The translations under genes were made by a program, and so were the position numbers. 64,000 bases of DNA from Solwaraspora sp. WMMD1047 (lineage in GTDB: Bacteria; Actinomycetota; Actinomycetes; Mycobacteriales; Micromonosporaceae). Location: contig NZ_JARUBL010000001.1 in the NCBI RefSeq assembly GCF_029626155.1, positions 8,004,816 to 8,068,815 on the forward strand. The letters are read 5' to 3'. Position 1 is the first letter of the stretch. The number at the start of each line of letters is the position of its first letter. The notes beneath the pieces were generated by a model that saw nothing but the letters and a program-made list of their open reading frames with translations, was not told where the DNA came from and did not search any database. This document shows positions 1-8,881 of the stretch, one piece after another.

Positions 1-486
1 ACCGATGACCCCGAGTTGCGGTTCACCCCGTCCGGTGCCGCCGTTGCCAAGTTCCGGGTCGCCTCGACGCCCCGGTTCATGGACCGGGCGTCCGGAGAGT
101 GGAAGGACGGCGAGCCGCTGTTCCTTTCCTGCACCGTCTGGCGGCAGGCGGCCGAACACGTCGCCGAGTCGCTGCAGCGGGGCGCCCGCGTGATCGTCTC
201 GGGCCGGCTCAAGCAGCGGTCGTACGAGACCCGCGAGGGTGAGAAGCGCACCGTCATCGAGCTGGAGGTCGACGAGATCGGCCCGTCGCTGCGGTATGCC
301 ACGGCGAAGGTGCAGAAGATGTCGCGGTCCGGCGGCGGCGGTGGCGGCTTCGGCGCCTCCGGTGGTGGCGGCGGTGGCCAGGGTGGCGGAGGAAACTTCG
401 ACGACCCCTGGGCCACGGCGGCCCCGGCTTCCTCGGGCGCCCGATCGGGCGGCGGCGGAAACTTCGACGACGAGCCCCCGTTCTGA
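1..486 (+). CDS. ssb: Single-stranded DNA-binding protein (5' end outside window)
   Basis: This is the 3' part of ssb; the reading frame is open from base 1, so the start lies upstream. SSB coats single-stranded DNA during replication, recombination and repair. The visible OB-fold begins with [20 protein letters not shown], typical of bacterial SSB after strand one, and continues through the [12 protein letters not shown] helix and [18 protein letters not shown] glycine-rich linker follows, with two NFDD segments. The protein ends in DDEPPF, the acidic tip that recruits partner proteins. It lies just upstream of rpsR and rplI, the usual bacterial cluster. The 42-bp gap to rpsR suggests co-transcription. 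Confidence 0.96.
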   Translation, partial: TDDPELRFTPSGAAVAKFRVASTPRFMDRASGEWKDGEPLFLSCTVWRQAAEHVAESLQRGARVIVSGRLKQRSYETREGEKRTVIELEVDEIGPSLRYATAKVQKMSRSGGGGGGFGASGGGGGGQGGGGNFDDPWATAAPASSGARSGGGGNFDDEPPF

Positions 487-527
487 TGCGGGCGAGCACC
501 CGCGATCGCAAACCAGGAGCAAGAGCA

Positions 528-767
528 ATGGCAAAGGCTGCGGCACTGCGCAAGCCGAAGAAGAAGGTGAACCCGCTCGACAAGGACGGGATCACCTATA
601 TCGACTACAAGGACACCGCGCTGCTGCGCAAGTTCATCTCCGACCGCGGCAAGATCCGCGCTCGGCGGGTGACCGGGGTCACCTCCCAGCAGCAGCGCCA
701 GATCGCCCGTGCGGTCAAGAACGCCCGTGAAATGGCGCTCCTGCCCTACACGGCGACGGCCCGCTGA
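528..767 (+). CDS. rpsR: 30S ribosomal protein bS18
   Basis: A 79-residue small-subunit ribosomal protein. It has the family signature: [20 protein letters not shown], then [19 protein letters not shown] and the basic [21 protein letters not shown] segment. The ATG at 528 is preceded by AGGAG at about 516–520, which decides the start over in-frame codons upstream. It lies between ssb and rplI in the conserved order. The N-terminus lacks a CxxC zinc motif, so this looks like a zinc-independent form (inference). Confidence 0.97.
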   Translation: MAKAAALRKPKKKVNPLDKDGITYIDYKDTALLRKFISDRGKIRARRVTGVTSQQQRQIARAVKNAREMALLPYTATAR

Positions 768-781
768 GAGGGGGCGCCGAC

Positions 782-1231
782 ATGAAGATCATCCTTACCC
801 AGGAGGTGTCGGGCCTCGGCTCGCCCGGCGACATCGTCGAGGTGAAGGACGGCTACGGCCGTAACTACCTGCTCCCGCAGGGCTTCGCCATCGGCTGGAC
901 CAAGGGCGCGGAGAAGCAGGTCACGGTCATCAAGCGGGCTCGTTCCGCGCGGGAGATCCGGGATCTCGGACACGCGACCGAGGTCAAGAACCAGCTCGAG
1001 GGCCTCAAGGTCACCCTGACCGCACGCGCCGGCGACGGCGGGCGGCTCTTCGGATCGGTCACCCCGTCCGAGGTCGTCAACGCGGTCAAGGCGGCCGGTG
1101 GGCCGGTCCTCGACCGGCGCCGGCTGGAGCTGCCCGGGCACATCAAGTCGGTCGGCTCCTACCCGGTGCGGGTCAAGCTGCACCCGGAGGTCACCGCCCG
1201 GTTCGACCTGAACGTGAACAAGTCGAAGTAA
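782..1231 (+). CDS. rplI: 50S ribosomal protein bL9
   Basis: A 149-residue large-subunit ribosomal protein, normal length. The N-terminal domain has [34 protein letters not shown], the classic L9 signature. A long linking helix ([24 protein letters not shown]) leads to the C-terminal domain ([20 protein letters not shown]). The ATG is 14 bases after the rpsR stop, with a GAGAGGGGG ribosome site between them, so rpsR and rplI are probably co-transcribed. A strong terminator follows at 1247–1285. Confidence 0.97.
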   Translation: MKIILTQEVSGLGSPGDIVEVKDGYGRNYLLPQGFAIGWTKGAEKQVTVIKRARSAREIRDLGHATEVKNQLEGLKVTLTARAGDGGRLFGSVTPSEVVNAVKAAGGPVLDRRRLELPGHIKSVGSYPVRVKLHPEVTARFDLNVNKSK

Positions 1232-1246
1232 CACAGCACAACCACA

Positions 1247-1285
1247 CGGTGCGGCGACACCCACGGGTGTCGCCGCACCGCTTTT
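1247..1285 (+). terminator. Rho-independent terminator of the ssb–rpsR–rplI unit
   Basis: The left arm 1247–1262 and right arm 1265–1280 are perfect reverse complements (core GGTGCGGCGACACCC / GGGTGTCGCCGCACC). The run CTTTT follows immediately at 1281–1285. It starts 16 bases after the rplI stop and separates rplI from the convergent long hypothetical gene. Confidence 0.9.
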
Positions 1286-1321
1286 GCGCGTGCCGCAGGC
1301 TTGCTGCCGGCGACGGATCGC

Positions 1322-4012
1322 TCAGCCGAGCGCCTGTCCGCTGACCACGCTCACCAGGACGGTCGACAGGCCGCCACCGACAACCGCGGCGGCCAGCCCG
1401 ACGCTGCCGGTCTTCCAGGTCGGGCTGGCCCACCGCAGCAGCACGGCGGTGACCAGGCTGACCATCATCGCCAACCCGAACCGGGGAGCGGCGCCGAGCA
1501 TCGACGCCATCGCCTTCGCCCGCGCCGAGTCGCAACCGCCGCCGGTCACATCGGTGACGCAGCCGGCCGGGGCGCTCCCGTCCAGGGTGAGCAGCCAGAC
1601 GAAGAAAACCAACACTGGTACGGCGTACCAGGCCGCGGCGTAGAGCACGGCGGTGAGCGGGCTGCCCGGATCGGCATCGAGCAGGTCGTCCTCGATCCGG
1701 GCCGTACTCCGGCGACGCAGGGAGACCGAGTCCAGACCGCTTCGCGACGCGTACCCGGTCTGGCTCTGGTAGCCGGTCTGCGTCTGGTAGCCGGTCCGGG
1801 CCTGGTAGCCGGTGCTGGACCGGTAGCTGGTGCTCGACCCGTACGTCGGTCGGGTTTCGTAGCCGGTCCGGCCGGTCCGGGTCGGAGTGGCCACCCGGCC
1901 CTCGGTCTGCGCCGGCGCGGTGGGCCGATCCCGCGGCGGACTCGAGTACGCGACCGCGGGCGAGCGGGGCGCGGTCTCCGGGGTGTTCACCCAGCGGGGG
2001 TCGTCGCCGGCCAGCCGGGTGCCGGACCAGAAGGTCTCGCCACTGTCGTGCCAGGGCCGACCGTCGCCGTCGCCGCCGTCGCCGTCGCGCTCCAGCAGCC
2101 CGCGACTCCACTCGGTGGTGTCGGTGAAGCGGTCCCACTGCCCGGTGTCGGTGAACCGGTCCCACTGGCCGGTGTCGGCGAGGCCGTCCCACTGGCCGGT
2201 CTCGGTGGACCTGCCCCAACCCTCGTCGTCGCTGCTCGGCCGCTGCCACCCCGCAGCGCCGCTGGTGGGCGGGGACCAACCGGCCGTGCCAACCCCGGAC
2301 TCGGCCCGCCGCACGTCCGGATCCGCCGTGAAGCCGGTCCGCCGGACTCCGTCCCCGCTGGACCAGCCGCTGCGATCAGGCTCGCCCGCTGCGCGGCTGC
2401 CGCGATCGAGGTCACCTCCAGCTCGGCCGCGCCGGTCGACGTCGCCGGCCGCCCGGCTCCGGGGGTCCGAGTCGCCGGCAGACCGGCGCCGGTCCGAGTC
2501 AGTGGCTGACCGGCGCCGGTCCGCGTCGCCGGTCGGCCTGGTCCGGCGTTCGCCGTCGGCCCGGGACCGCCGGCCGCCACGGTCGCCGTCGCCCCGGGTC
2601 CGTCGAATGCCATCGGCAGCCGCCCGACCACGCCGGCCGCCGTCGCCCTTGTCCCGCCGGGCCGGATCGGGCGATCGGTACAGTCGATCGTCGGCGGTCG
2701 CCCGCTCCCATTCGGTGGTGTCGGCGGACCGACCCCATCCCGCGGCCTCGATGAATCTGCCCCGTCGGTCGCCGGTACCCCCTTCGGTCGGCCCGGCTTC
2801 GTCCTCCGGCTCCGCCCGGCGTGCCGATCGACCGGCTCCGGTCTCGACCTCCTCCGCCGCCGGGTCGCGCCGCCGACCGTAGACGGTTGCCCGCGGCGCA
2901 ACGGGCACGCTCGCCGCGCCCCGGGCCGGCGCCATTTCGACCGACTCGTTCGGCTGGTCGGTGTCGGCGCCGCCGCGCCGCCGGTGGCCGGGCTCGGCGA
3001 CGATGTCGCGTCGCTGGTCGGTGTCGGCGCTCCTGCGCCACCGCTGGTCGTCGGTGCCCGGCCGGTCCCAGCGGCGGACGGGGGCGGCCGGCTCCTCGGC
3101 CTGGTCTGCCGCAACCTTGGTACGTCGGTCCCAGCGGCCGACTCCGGTGCGCTCCACCTGAGCGTCGTCAGCAGCGCGTCGGCGCCCCGGCTCGGCAGTA
3201 CGCCATGGATCGGTGGGTCGCGACTCGGCGGTGGGTCGCGGCCCGGTGCGGCGGCGTGGCTCGACCCAGCGTTCGAGCTCGACACCCCGATCTTCGGGTT
3301 CGACACTCCCGGCTGCGTCGCCTGCGGACCAGGGGGTCGTCCGCGCCGCTGGGGCGTCGGCGCGGGAACCGGACTCGATGGCGCGGCGGCCGGACTCGAT
3401 GGCGCGCGGGCCGGACTCGATGGCGCGGGGGCCGGACTCGATGGCGCGGGGGCCGGACTCGATGGCGCGGCGGCGACGCGGTGCCGGGTCGGCGTCGTCG
3501 TCGGCGCGGCGGCGACCCACCCGGGGCGGCTCGTCCGACAGGGAATCCCGCAGCCCTAACAGGTCACCGCTGGTGTCCCGGACCGACCGGAGGGCTCGCG
3601 GCGCCGTCGAAGGGCTGTTGGACGGTTCGGTGCGCTGCTCCCAAGGGGTGGTCGACCCGGTGCTGTCCCACCGGCTCGGATAGCCGGTGCCGCCCGACTG
3701 GTACGACCGCCCGCTCTCCGCGCCGGACGGGTCGCCCCGGTGCCGGCCGCCGCGTGGTGCGGGTGCCGCCTCCGGCTCCAGTGCCCAGGCCGGGGTGTAG
3801 CGGTCGGCGTCGTCGTAGCTCGCGCCGCGCCGCCGGCTCGGGGTCGAATAGCTTTCCGGACTGGGCGCGTACGGCCCACCCGGTTGCAGTCCGTCATCGT
3901 GCAGAAGCTCGGTGATGCTGTCGGTCGGCGGCTCGGGGTCTTCGTTCCAGGCGTCAGTGGGGTACCGCTCGCGCGGGGCGCGATCCTTCGGCCCCCAGTC
4001 CCGGTAGTCCAC
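1322..4012 (-). CDS. Long Arg/Asp-rich low-complexity protein with C-terminal membrane helices
   Basis: An 897-residue protein of unknown function between rplI and dnaB. About the first 780 residues are hydrophilic, rich in R, D, G, S and P, and full of short repeats: SGPRAIE units, TGQWDRFTD units, DSDRRRS-type units and TGYQ-type units. Near the C-terminus the chain becomes hydrophobic: one helix (AVLYAAAWYAVPVLVFFVWLL), an outward loop with two cysteines (GCVTDVTGGGC), then two or three more helices up to the end (VSGQALG). This suggests a membrane anchor with a long disordered tail. I favour the GTG at 4012 (VDYRDWGPKDR); in-frame codons reach back to 4126. No catalytic motif is visible. 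Confidence 0.75.
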   Translation of the reverse strand: MDYRDWGPKDRAPRERYPTDAWNEDPEPPTDSITELLHDDGLQPGGPYAPSPESYSTPSRRRGASYDDADRYTPAWALEPEAAPAPRGGRHRGDPSGAESGRSYQSGGTGYPSRWDSTGSTTPWEQRTEPSNSPSTAPRALRSVRDTSGDLLGLRDSLSDEPPRVGRRRADDDADPAPRRRRAIESGPRAIESGPRAIESGPRAIESGRRAIESGSRADAPAARTTPWSAGDAAGSVEPEDRGVELERWVEPRRRTGPRPTAESRPTDPWRTAEPGRRRAADDAQVERTGVGRWDRRTKVAADQAEEPAAPVRRWDRPGTDDQRWRRSADTDQRRDIVAEPGHRRRGGADTDQPNESVEMAPARGAASVPVAPRATVYGRRRDPAAEEVETGAGRSARRAEPEDEAGPTEGGTGDRRGRFIEAAGWGRSADTTEWERATADDRLYRSPDPARRDKGDGGRRGRAAADGIRRTRGDGDRGGRRSRADGERRTRPTGDADRRRSATDSDRRRSAGDSDPRSRAAGDVDRRGRAGGDLDRGSRAAGEPDRSGWSSGDGVRRTGFTADPDVRRAESGVGTAGWSPPTSGAAGWQRPSSDDEGWGRSTETGQWDGLADTGQWDRFTDTGQWDRFTDTTEWSRGLLERDGDGGDGDGRPWHDSGETFWSGTRLAGDDPRWVNTPETAPRSPAVAYSSPPRDRPTAPAQTEGRVATPTRTGRTGYETRPTYGSSTSYRSSTGYQARTGYQTQTGYQSQTGYASRSGLDSVSLRRRSTARIEDDLLDADPGSPLTAVLYAAAWYAVPVLVFFVWLLTLDGSAPAGCVTDVTGGGCDSARAKAMASMLGAAPRFGLAMMVSLVTAVLLRWASPTWKTGSVGLAAAVVGGGLSTVLVSVVSGQALG
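3371..3475 (-). repeat. Five tandem 21-bp repeats inside the low-complexity gene
   Basis: Five copies of a 21-bp unit (plus strand GGACTCGATGGCGCG then about 6 more bases) begin at 3371, 3392, 3413, 3434 and 3455. They encode repeated ESGPRAI heptapeptides. The unit is a multiple of three, so copy-number change would keep the frame. Confidence 0.85.
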
Positions 4013-4117
4013 GGCCGGAGCGTGACCCTTCTGCGATCCGAGTGCGACAAGCCGTTCAGGCAGATCCGTAGGTGCCCATGATACGACGTGAGCAGGAACA
4101 ATTCTCCTGAGGTTTTC

Positions 4118-4259
4118 GCCCTCCACAGGATGGGGAGCAAGTCCGCCCTAGTCAGGCCCGGTCCAGCCTACCTTCCCCAATCGTTGTCCACAGCCTGTGC
4201 ACAGGCCGGCGCACATCCAGGCCGGCACTGTCCACAGGTTGTCCCGAGGCTCGTCCACC
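4118..4259 (+). promoter_or_regulatory. Cluster of DnaA-box-like sites upstream of dnaB
   Basis: The 409-bp gap between the divergent low-complexity gene and dnaB has several 9-mers close to the actinobacterial DnaA box TTGTCCACA. One exact copy is at 4184–4192, a one-mismatch copy CTGTCCACA at 4228–4236, and weaker ones near 4120 (CCTCCACAG) and 4251 (TCGTCCACC). The palindromic core CTGTGCACAG lies between the first two. The match is seen in the sequence; DnaA binding is inferred. Confidence 0.4.
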
Positions 4260-4421
4260 TCCGCGGTTGAGCGATCGGCGCGCCGGTCCGTATGGTTACG
4301 GCTCGGCCCGCCTGGCCAGCCACGACGCCCCCGGTCGAGGTCGGCCCGGTGCGATGGCGGCGAGATTGTCGTACCCCTGCGGTCGGCTGTACGGGGGACG
4401 GACGCGGCGGAGGGGGATCCG

Positions 4422-7106
4422 GTGTCGATCACCGACGATGTGCGGGCGCCCGCGTCGGCGGACGGCGGCGACGGGCCGGGCCGGCGGGACGGTCAGTTCG
4501 ACAAGACTCCGCCACAGGACATCGCGGCGGAGCAGTGCGTACTCGGTGGCATGCTGCTCTCCAAGGACGCCATCGCCGACGTGGTGGAGATCCTCAAGCC
4601 GGGTGACTTCTACCGACCGGTGCACGCCACCATCTTCGACGCGGTGCTCGACCTCTACGGACGCGGTGAGCCGGCCGACCCGATCACGGTGGCCGCCGCG
4701 CTGGCCGACTCGGGTGACCTGGGTCGGATCGGCGGCGCCCCCTACCTGCACACGCTCATCGCGAGCGTGCCGACGGCGGCGAACGCGGCGTACTACGCCC
4801 GGATCGTCGGCGAGCGGGCGGTGCTGCGCCGGCTGGTCGAGGCGGGCACCCGGATCGTGCAGCTCGGTTACGGCTCGGCCGCCGGTGGCGGTCGCGACGT
4901 GGACGATGTCGTCGACCTGGCCCAGCAGGCGGTCTACGACGTCACCGAGCGGCGGGTGAGCGAAGACTTCGCGGTGCTGGCCGACATGCTGCAACCGACC
5001 CTCGACGAGATCGAGGCGGTCGGGGCACAGGGCGGCGTGATGACCGGCGTGCCGACCGGCTTCACCGACCTGGACCGCCTGCTCAATGGCCTGCACGGCG
5101 GGCAGCTCATCATCGTGGCAGGTAGGCCGGGTTTGGGCAAATCAACCGCTTCTATGGATTTTGCTAGAAATGCCGCAATTCGACACAATCACGCGTCGGC
5201 GATCTTCTCGCTTGAAATGAGCAAGGTGGAGATCGTCATGCGACTGCTCTCGGCCGAGGCGCGGGTGCCCCTGCATGTGCTGCGCAGCGGGCAGCTCTCC
5301 GACGACGACTGGACCAAGCTGGCCCGCTGCATGGGCGAGATCAGCGAGGCGCCACTCTTCGTCGACGACACGCCGAACATGAACCTGATGGAGATCCGGG
5401 CCAAGGCCCGCCGGCTCAAACAGCGACACGACCTCAAGATGATCGTCGTCGACTACCTCCAGCTGATGAGCTCACCGAAGCGCACCGAGAGCCGGCAGCA
5501 GGAGGTCGCCGAGCTCTCCCGGGGTCTCAAGCTGCTGGCCAAGGAGGTCGAGTGCCCGGTGATCGCGGTCAGCCAACTGAACCGTGGCCCGGAGCAACGC
5601 ACTGACAAGCGTCCTCAACTGTCCGATTTGCGCGAATCGGGTTGTCTGACGGCTGAAACCAGGCTGATCCGCGCAGACACCAATGCGGAGGTCACCCTCG
5701 GCGAACTGCTCGCATCCGGCGAGACGGGGATCCCCGTATGGTCACTCGATGAGCGACTGAAGTACACCCCGCGAACGATGACTCACGCGTTCCCAAGCGG
5801 GCGCAAGGAAGTCTTCCTCCTTCGCCTAGCGTCTGGCAAGGAGATCCGGGCGACCGGAAACCACCCGTTCCTGATGTTCGACGGCTGGCACCCCCTTTCA
5901 GAACTTGCTCCAGGTGCCCGGATAGGTACGCCTCGTCACATCCCGGCGCCCACCGGGCCTGCGGAACCGTGGCCGGAACCCCACGTTGTCATGCTGGCGC
6001 ACCTGCTGGGCGATGGATCCTTCGTGCGAAGGCAGCCGATCCGTTACGCGAGCGTTGACGAGGAGAATCTTCGTGTCGTTACCGACGCGGCCCGCTGTTT
6101 TGGGATCACCGCTGTGCGGGACGACTGTCCCGCTGCCCGTGTCACCACCCTGCGGCTTCCAGCCCCGTACCGGCTAGCCCGAGGTCGACGTAATCCGATC
6201 GCCGAGTGGCTGGATGGATTGAACCTGTTTGGGCTCCGTTCACACGAGAAGTTCGTCCCGCGAGAAGTCTTCGCTCTTCCGAAGTACCAGGTCACAACCT
6301 TCCTGAGACACCTTTGGGCCACAGACGGCTCGATCCATGTGAACAAGACCGCGCGCGGCGGCCGGATCTACTACTCGTCGACGAGCCGCCGGCTGGTTGA
6401 TGATCTGTCGCGGTTGCTGCTCCGGTTCGGCATCAACGGCCGCATCAAGACCCACCAACCAGCCAACTATCGCCCGCAGTACACGCTCGATGTCTCCGGA
6501 CGCGACGATCAACTCAGGTTCTTACGGGAGATAGGTGTGCACGGCGCACGAGCCGTTGCTTGTGATCGACTTCAAGCTGCGCTCGCCCACGTCCCGAGTA
6601 ACGCCAACGTCGACACGGTGCCTCGGGAGGTGTGGACCCGGGTTCGAGCCGCTCTCACAGATCAGGGTGTTACTCACCGCGACTTCGCGAAGGCGATGGG
6701 CACCAAGTTCTGTGGCAGCACCTTGTGGCGGCATGCACCGAGTCGACACCGACTCGCGCGGGTCGCAGCGGTGTTGGACGCGGCGGACCTGGAGTTGCAG
6801 GCGACCAACGACATCTTCTGGGACGAAGTCGTCACCATCGAGTCGTTGGGGGAGCAGGAGGTCTACGACGCGACCGTTCTTGGACTGCACAACTTCATCG
6901 CCAACGGCATCGCTGTCCACAACAGCATTGAGCAGGACGCCGACGTTGTGATCCTTCTGCACCGGGATGACTACTATGACAAGGAGTCGCCGCGGGCGGG
7001 CGAGGCCGACTTCATCGTGGCCAAGCACCGGAACGGGCCGACCGACACGGTGACCGTCGCCGCCCAACTGCACCTGTCCCGCTTCGTCGACATGGCCATC
7101 GTCTGA
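4422..7106 (+). CDS. dnaB: Replicative DNA helicase DnaB with an intein
   Basis: The replicative helicase that unwinds DNA ahead of the polymerase. The precursor has 894 residues; removing the 427-residue intein leaves 467, the normal DnaB length. The N-terminal domain starts at about residue 27 (DKTPPQDIAAEQCVLGGMLL). Walker A is AGRPGLGKST near residue 233, and the Walker B region is MIVVDYLQLM. The host sequence SDLRESG is interrupted and resumes as SIEQDADVVILLHRDDYY. I chose the GTG at 4422 because GGAGGGGGA lies just upstream and the family N-terminus follows; the frame stays open further upstream. A patch with unusual AT-rich codons spans Walker A (about 5128–5215). Confidence 0.97.
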   Translation: MSITDDVRAPASADGGDGPGRRDGQFDKTPPQDIAAEQCVLGGMLLSKDAIADVVEILKPGDFYRPVHATIFDAVLDLYGRGEPADPITVAAALADSGDLGRIGGAPYLHTLIASVPTAANAAYYARIVGERAVLRRLVEAGTRIVQLGYGSAAGGGRDVDDVVDLAQQAVYDVTERRVSEDFAVLADMLQPTLDEIEAVGAQGGVMTGVPTGFTDLDRLLNGLHGGQLIIVAGRPGLGKSTASMDFARNAAIRHNHASAIFSLEMSKVEIVMRLLSAEARVPLHVLRSGQLSDDDWTKLARCMGEISEAPLFVDDTPNMNLMEIRAKARRLKQRHDLKMIVVDYLQLMSSPKRTESRQQEVAELSRGLKLLAKEVECPVIAVSQLNRGPEQRTDKRPQLSDLRESGCLTAETRLIRADTNAEVTLGELLASGETGIPVWSLDERLKYTPRTMTHAFPSGRKEVFLLRLASGKEIRATGNHPFLMFDGWHPLSELAPGARIGTPRHIPAPTGPAEPWPEPHVVMLAHLLGDGSFVRRQPIRYASVDEENLRVVTDAARCFGITAVRDDCPAARVTTLRLPAPYRLARGRRNPIAEWLDGLNLFGLRSHEKFVPREVFALPKYQVTTFLRHLWATDGSIHVNKTARGGRIYYSSTSRRLVDDLSRLLLRFGINGRIKTHQPANYRPQYTLDVSGRDDQLRFLREIGVHGARAVACDRLQAALAHVPSNANVDTVPREVWTRVRAALTDQGVTHRDFAKAMGTKFCGSTLWRHAPSRHRLARVAAVLDAADLELQATNDIFWDEVVTIESLGEQEVYDATVLGLHNFIANGIAVHNSIEQDADVVILLHRDDYYDKESPRAGEADFIVAKHRNGPTDTVTVAAQLHLSRFVDMAIV
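5643..6923 (+). other. DnaB intein with LAGLIDADG homing endonuclease
   Basis: A protein-splicing element of 427 residues. It starts with Cys (CLTAETRL, block A) directly after RESG. It carries block B (ATGNHPFL, with the Thr and His), two LAGLIDADG-type helices (LAHLLGDGSF and LRHLWATDGSI), block F (VYDATVLGLHNFIANGIA) and ends in VHN. The first C-extein residue is Ser, so splicing residues are intact. The insertion point RESG/SIEQD is the one used by the well-known Synechocystis DnaB intein. Codon use is less GC-biased than in the exteins, consistent with horizontal acquisition. Endonuclease activity is inferred from the two intact acidic helices. Confidence 0.95.
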
Positions 7107-7117
7107 CACACGAACGG

Positions 7118-7157
7118 CCCGGGACCGGTACCCGGGGCGTACCCCGGCCGGTCCCGG
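7118..7157. terminator. Possible bidirectional terminator between dnaB and the zinc-finger gene
   Basis: Arms CCGGGACCGG (7119–7128) and CCGGTCCCGG (7148–7157) are perfect reverse complements around a GC-rich 19-base loop. The hairpin lies between the dnaB stop (7106) and the stop of the convergent gene (7173). There is no T-tract, so termination is only inferred from position. Confidence 0.4.
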
Positions 7158-7172
7158 ACCACGACGGTCAGC

Positions 7173-7589
7173 TCAGCCGAACAACTCGCCGAGGAAGCCG
7201 CCCTTGTGCCGCTTGTTCCGGTAGTGGCCGTGGTAGCCGCCCTTGTTCCGGTAGTGGCCGTGGTAACCCTGGCGCCCGTAGGCGGGGGCCGGCGGATAGC
7301 CGTGGGCGACCGGCTGCGGCGGCGGCGGTGCGGCGTAGCCGGGGTGGTGCTGTCCGGGCGGCGGCGGGGGCGGCGGGGCGTAGCCGGGGGCCGCGGCCGG
7401 CGGAGGCGGTGGCGGCGTGGCCTGGCGCTGGCCCTGCTGCTGGTTCCAGTTGGCCTCCGCGTCGAAGAGCTTCTCCAACTCGCCGCGGTCGAGGAAGATT
7501 CCGCGACATTCCGTGCACTGATCGACGGTGACGCCGCTGCGCTCGTACTGACGCATCTCGCCGCGGCACTTCGGACAGGTCATCTGCAT
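7173..7589 (-). CDS. zf-TFIIB domain protein with a Pro/Gly/His-rich tail
   Basis: A 138-residue protein. The N-terminal domain has two CxxC pairs (CPKC and CTEC) around RGEMRQYERSGVTVDQ, followed by GIFLDRGELEKLFD, which is the zf-TFIIB-like zinc-binding fold. The rest is low complexity: proline runs, GYAPP-type units, and two copies of YHGHYRNKGG near the C-terminus before GFLGELFG. The ATG at 7589 (MQMTCPKC) is chosen because GGGAAGG lies at suitable spacing; GTG at 7592 is the alternative. Exact function is unknown; the family is usually a small zinc protein of unclear role. Confidence 0.8.
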   Translation of the reverse strand: MQMTCPKCRGEMRQYERSGVTVDQCTECRGIFLDRGELEKLFDAEANWNQQQGQRQATPPPPPPAAAPGYAPPPPPPPGQHHPGYAAPPPPQPVAHGYPPAPAYGRQGYHGHYRNKGGYHGHYRNKRHKGGFLGELFG

Positions 7590-7611
7590 CACTCGACGGT
7601 ACCTTCCCATT

Positions 7612-8247
7612 TCACCCCGTGCCCCCCAGCGTGGCCGTCACCTCCTCGTCGGACACCTCGTGGAAGTCGACGTAGAACCGGCTCACCGCGCCGAACTCCG
7701 CCGGCACCAGTGGACAGACCACCTGGTCGGCCTCCTGCGCGAGCGCCCGGTACGCCTCGGGCGCGCCGACCGGAACCGCGAGCACCACCCGGGTCGCGCC
7801 GAGCCGGCGGGCCACCGTGACGGCCGCCCGCGCGGTCGCGCCGGTGGCCAGCCCGTCATCGACGGTGACGGCGGTCCGTCCTTCGAGTCGCAGCGGTGGG
7901 CGCCCGGTCCGGTACCGGCGTTCCCGCCGGTCCAGCTCGGCGATCTCGGCCTGGACGACGACCTCCACCTGCGCCGGGTCGATCCGGTCGGCGATCTCTT
8001 CGTTGAGGACGCGTACCCCGCCCGGGCCGACAGCCCCGAACGCGACCTCGGGCGCCTGCGGAACCCCGAGCTTGCGTACGACCAGAGCGTCGAGCGGCGC
8101 GCCGAGCCGGTCCGCGACGGCGGCGGCCACCGGGACCCCGCCCCGGACCAGGCCCAGCACGATGACGTCGGGTCGCTCGGCCAGGTCGGCGAGCTCGTCG
8201 GCGAGCACCGCGCCGGCCTCCGCCCGGTCCCGGTAGATGGTCTCCAT
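7612..8247 (-). CDS. Phosphoribosyltransferase family protein
   Basis: A 211-residue type I phosphoribosyltransferase-like protein. The PRPP-binding motif is AVTVDDGLATGAT, with the two acidic residues and the Gly/Thr loop intact. Other family features are LVRGGVPVAAAVADRLGAPLDALVVRKLG and the hood segment near the C-terminus (FGAVSRFYVDFHEVSDEE). The substrate cannot be told from sequence. This subfamily often accompanies dienelactone-hydrolase or stress genes, but no such neighbour is seen. Its stop lies 22 bases from the start of the next minus-strand gene. Confidence 0.85.
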   Translation of the reverse strand: METIYRDRAEAGAVLADELADLAERPDVIVLGLVRGGVPVAAAVADRLGAPLDALVVRKLGVPQAPEVAFGAVGPGGVRVLNEEIADRIDPAQVEVVVQAEIAELDRRERRYRTGRPPLRLEGRTAVTVDDGLATGATARAAVTVARRLGATRVVLAVPVGAPEAYRALAQEADQVVCPLVPAEFGAVSRFYVDFHEVSDEEVTATLGGTG

Positions 8248-8479
8248 CCCTCAGGTCTACGCCCTCAACCGCCCGCCCGCTCGGCAGACGGTGCAGAAAG
8301 TAATAAGGCAGGAAGCCCGGTGGTGCAGGGAGGCGGCCGCTGGAGAACGGAGACGGTTGGGCCGCCCGCCGAGCCTGCTCCGCCCGCCAGCTGAGCCCGC
8401 GAGGAGTCACCACGTGTCAGCGGAACCCCCCGCCGCGCCGGCGGAGCGGCGGCGTGCCGTCGTCGTAGAACGGCAGCGG

Positions 8480-8881
8480 TCAGAGCGCGGCGGCGACGGA
8501 CCAGCCGAGGGCTGCGGCGCCGATGCCGAGCCCCAGGGTGAGCAGGACGTTGAGCAGCGCCGGGCCGAGGGCGGGGCGGCCGGGTGCGGAGCCGCCCCCG
8601 GTGGCGAGCTGGACGGTTTCGTAGCTGAAGGTGGAGTAGGTGGTAAGCGCGCCGCAGAAGCCGGTGCCCGCGAGGGCGCCGAGCCAGTCGGGCAGCGATC
8701 CGCCGGCCGCCGCCCCGGTGCCGATCCCGGCGAGCAGGCCGAGCAGGAGAGAACCGGCCACGTTGACGGCGAGGGTGCCCCACGGCATGATCCCGCGCCG
8801 GCGGATGGTGATGAACCGGTCGACCAGGAACCGGCAGACCGCCCCCAGGGCGCCGCCGGCCAGCACCAGCAGGAGCGTCAT
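8480..8881 (-). CDS. crcB: Fluoride channel CrcB/FluC, second of pair
   Basis: A 133-residue membrane protein of four helices. It has GGALGAVCRFLVDRF at the first helix, WGTLAVNVAGSLLLG at the second, and the signature GTGFCGALTTYSTFSYET at the third, which lines the fluoride pore. CrcB proteins act as dual-topology dimers that export fluoride. The ATG at 8881 overlaps the stop of the upstream crcB in an ATGA (8878–8881), so the two are translationally coupled. Two adjacent non-identical copies suggest an obligate heterodimer (inference). Confidence 0.93.
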   Translation of the reverse strand: MTLLLVLAGGALGAVCRFLVDRFITIRRRGIMPWGTLAVNVAGSLLLGLLAGIGTGAAAGGSLPDWLGALAGTGFCGALTTYSTFSYETVQLATGGGSAPGRPALGPALLNVLLTLGLGIGAAALGWSVAAAL

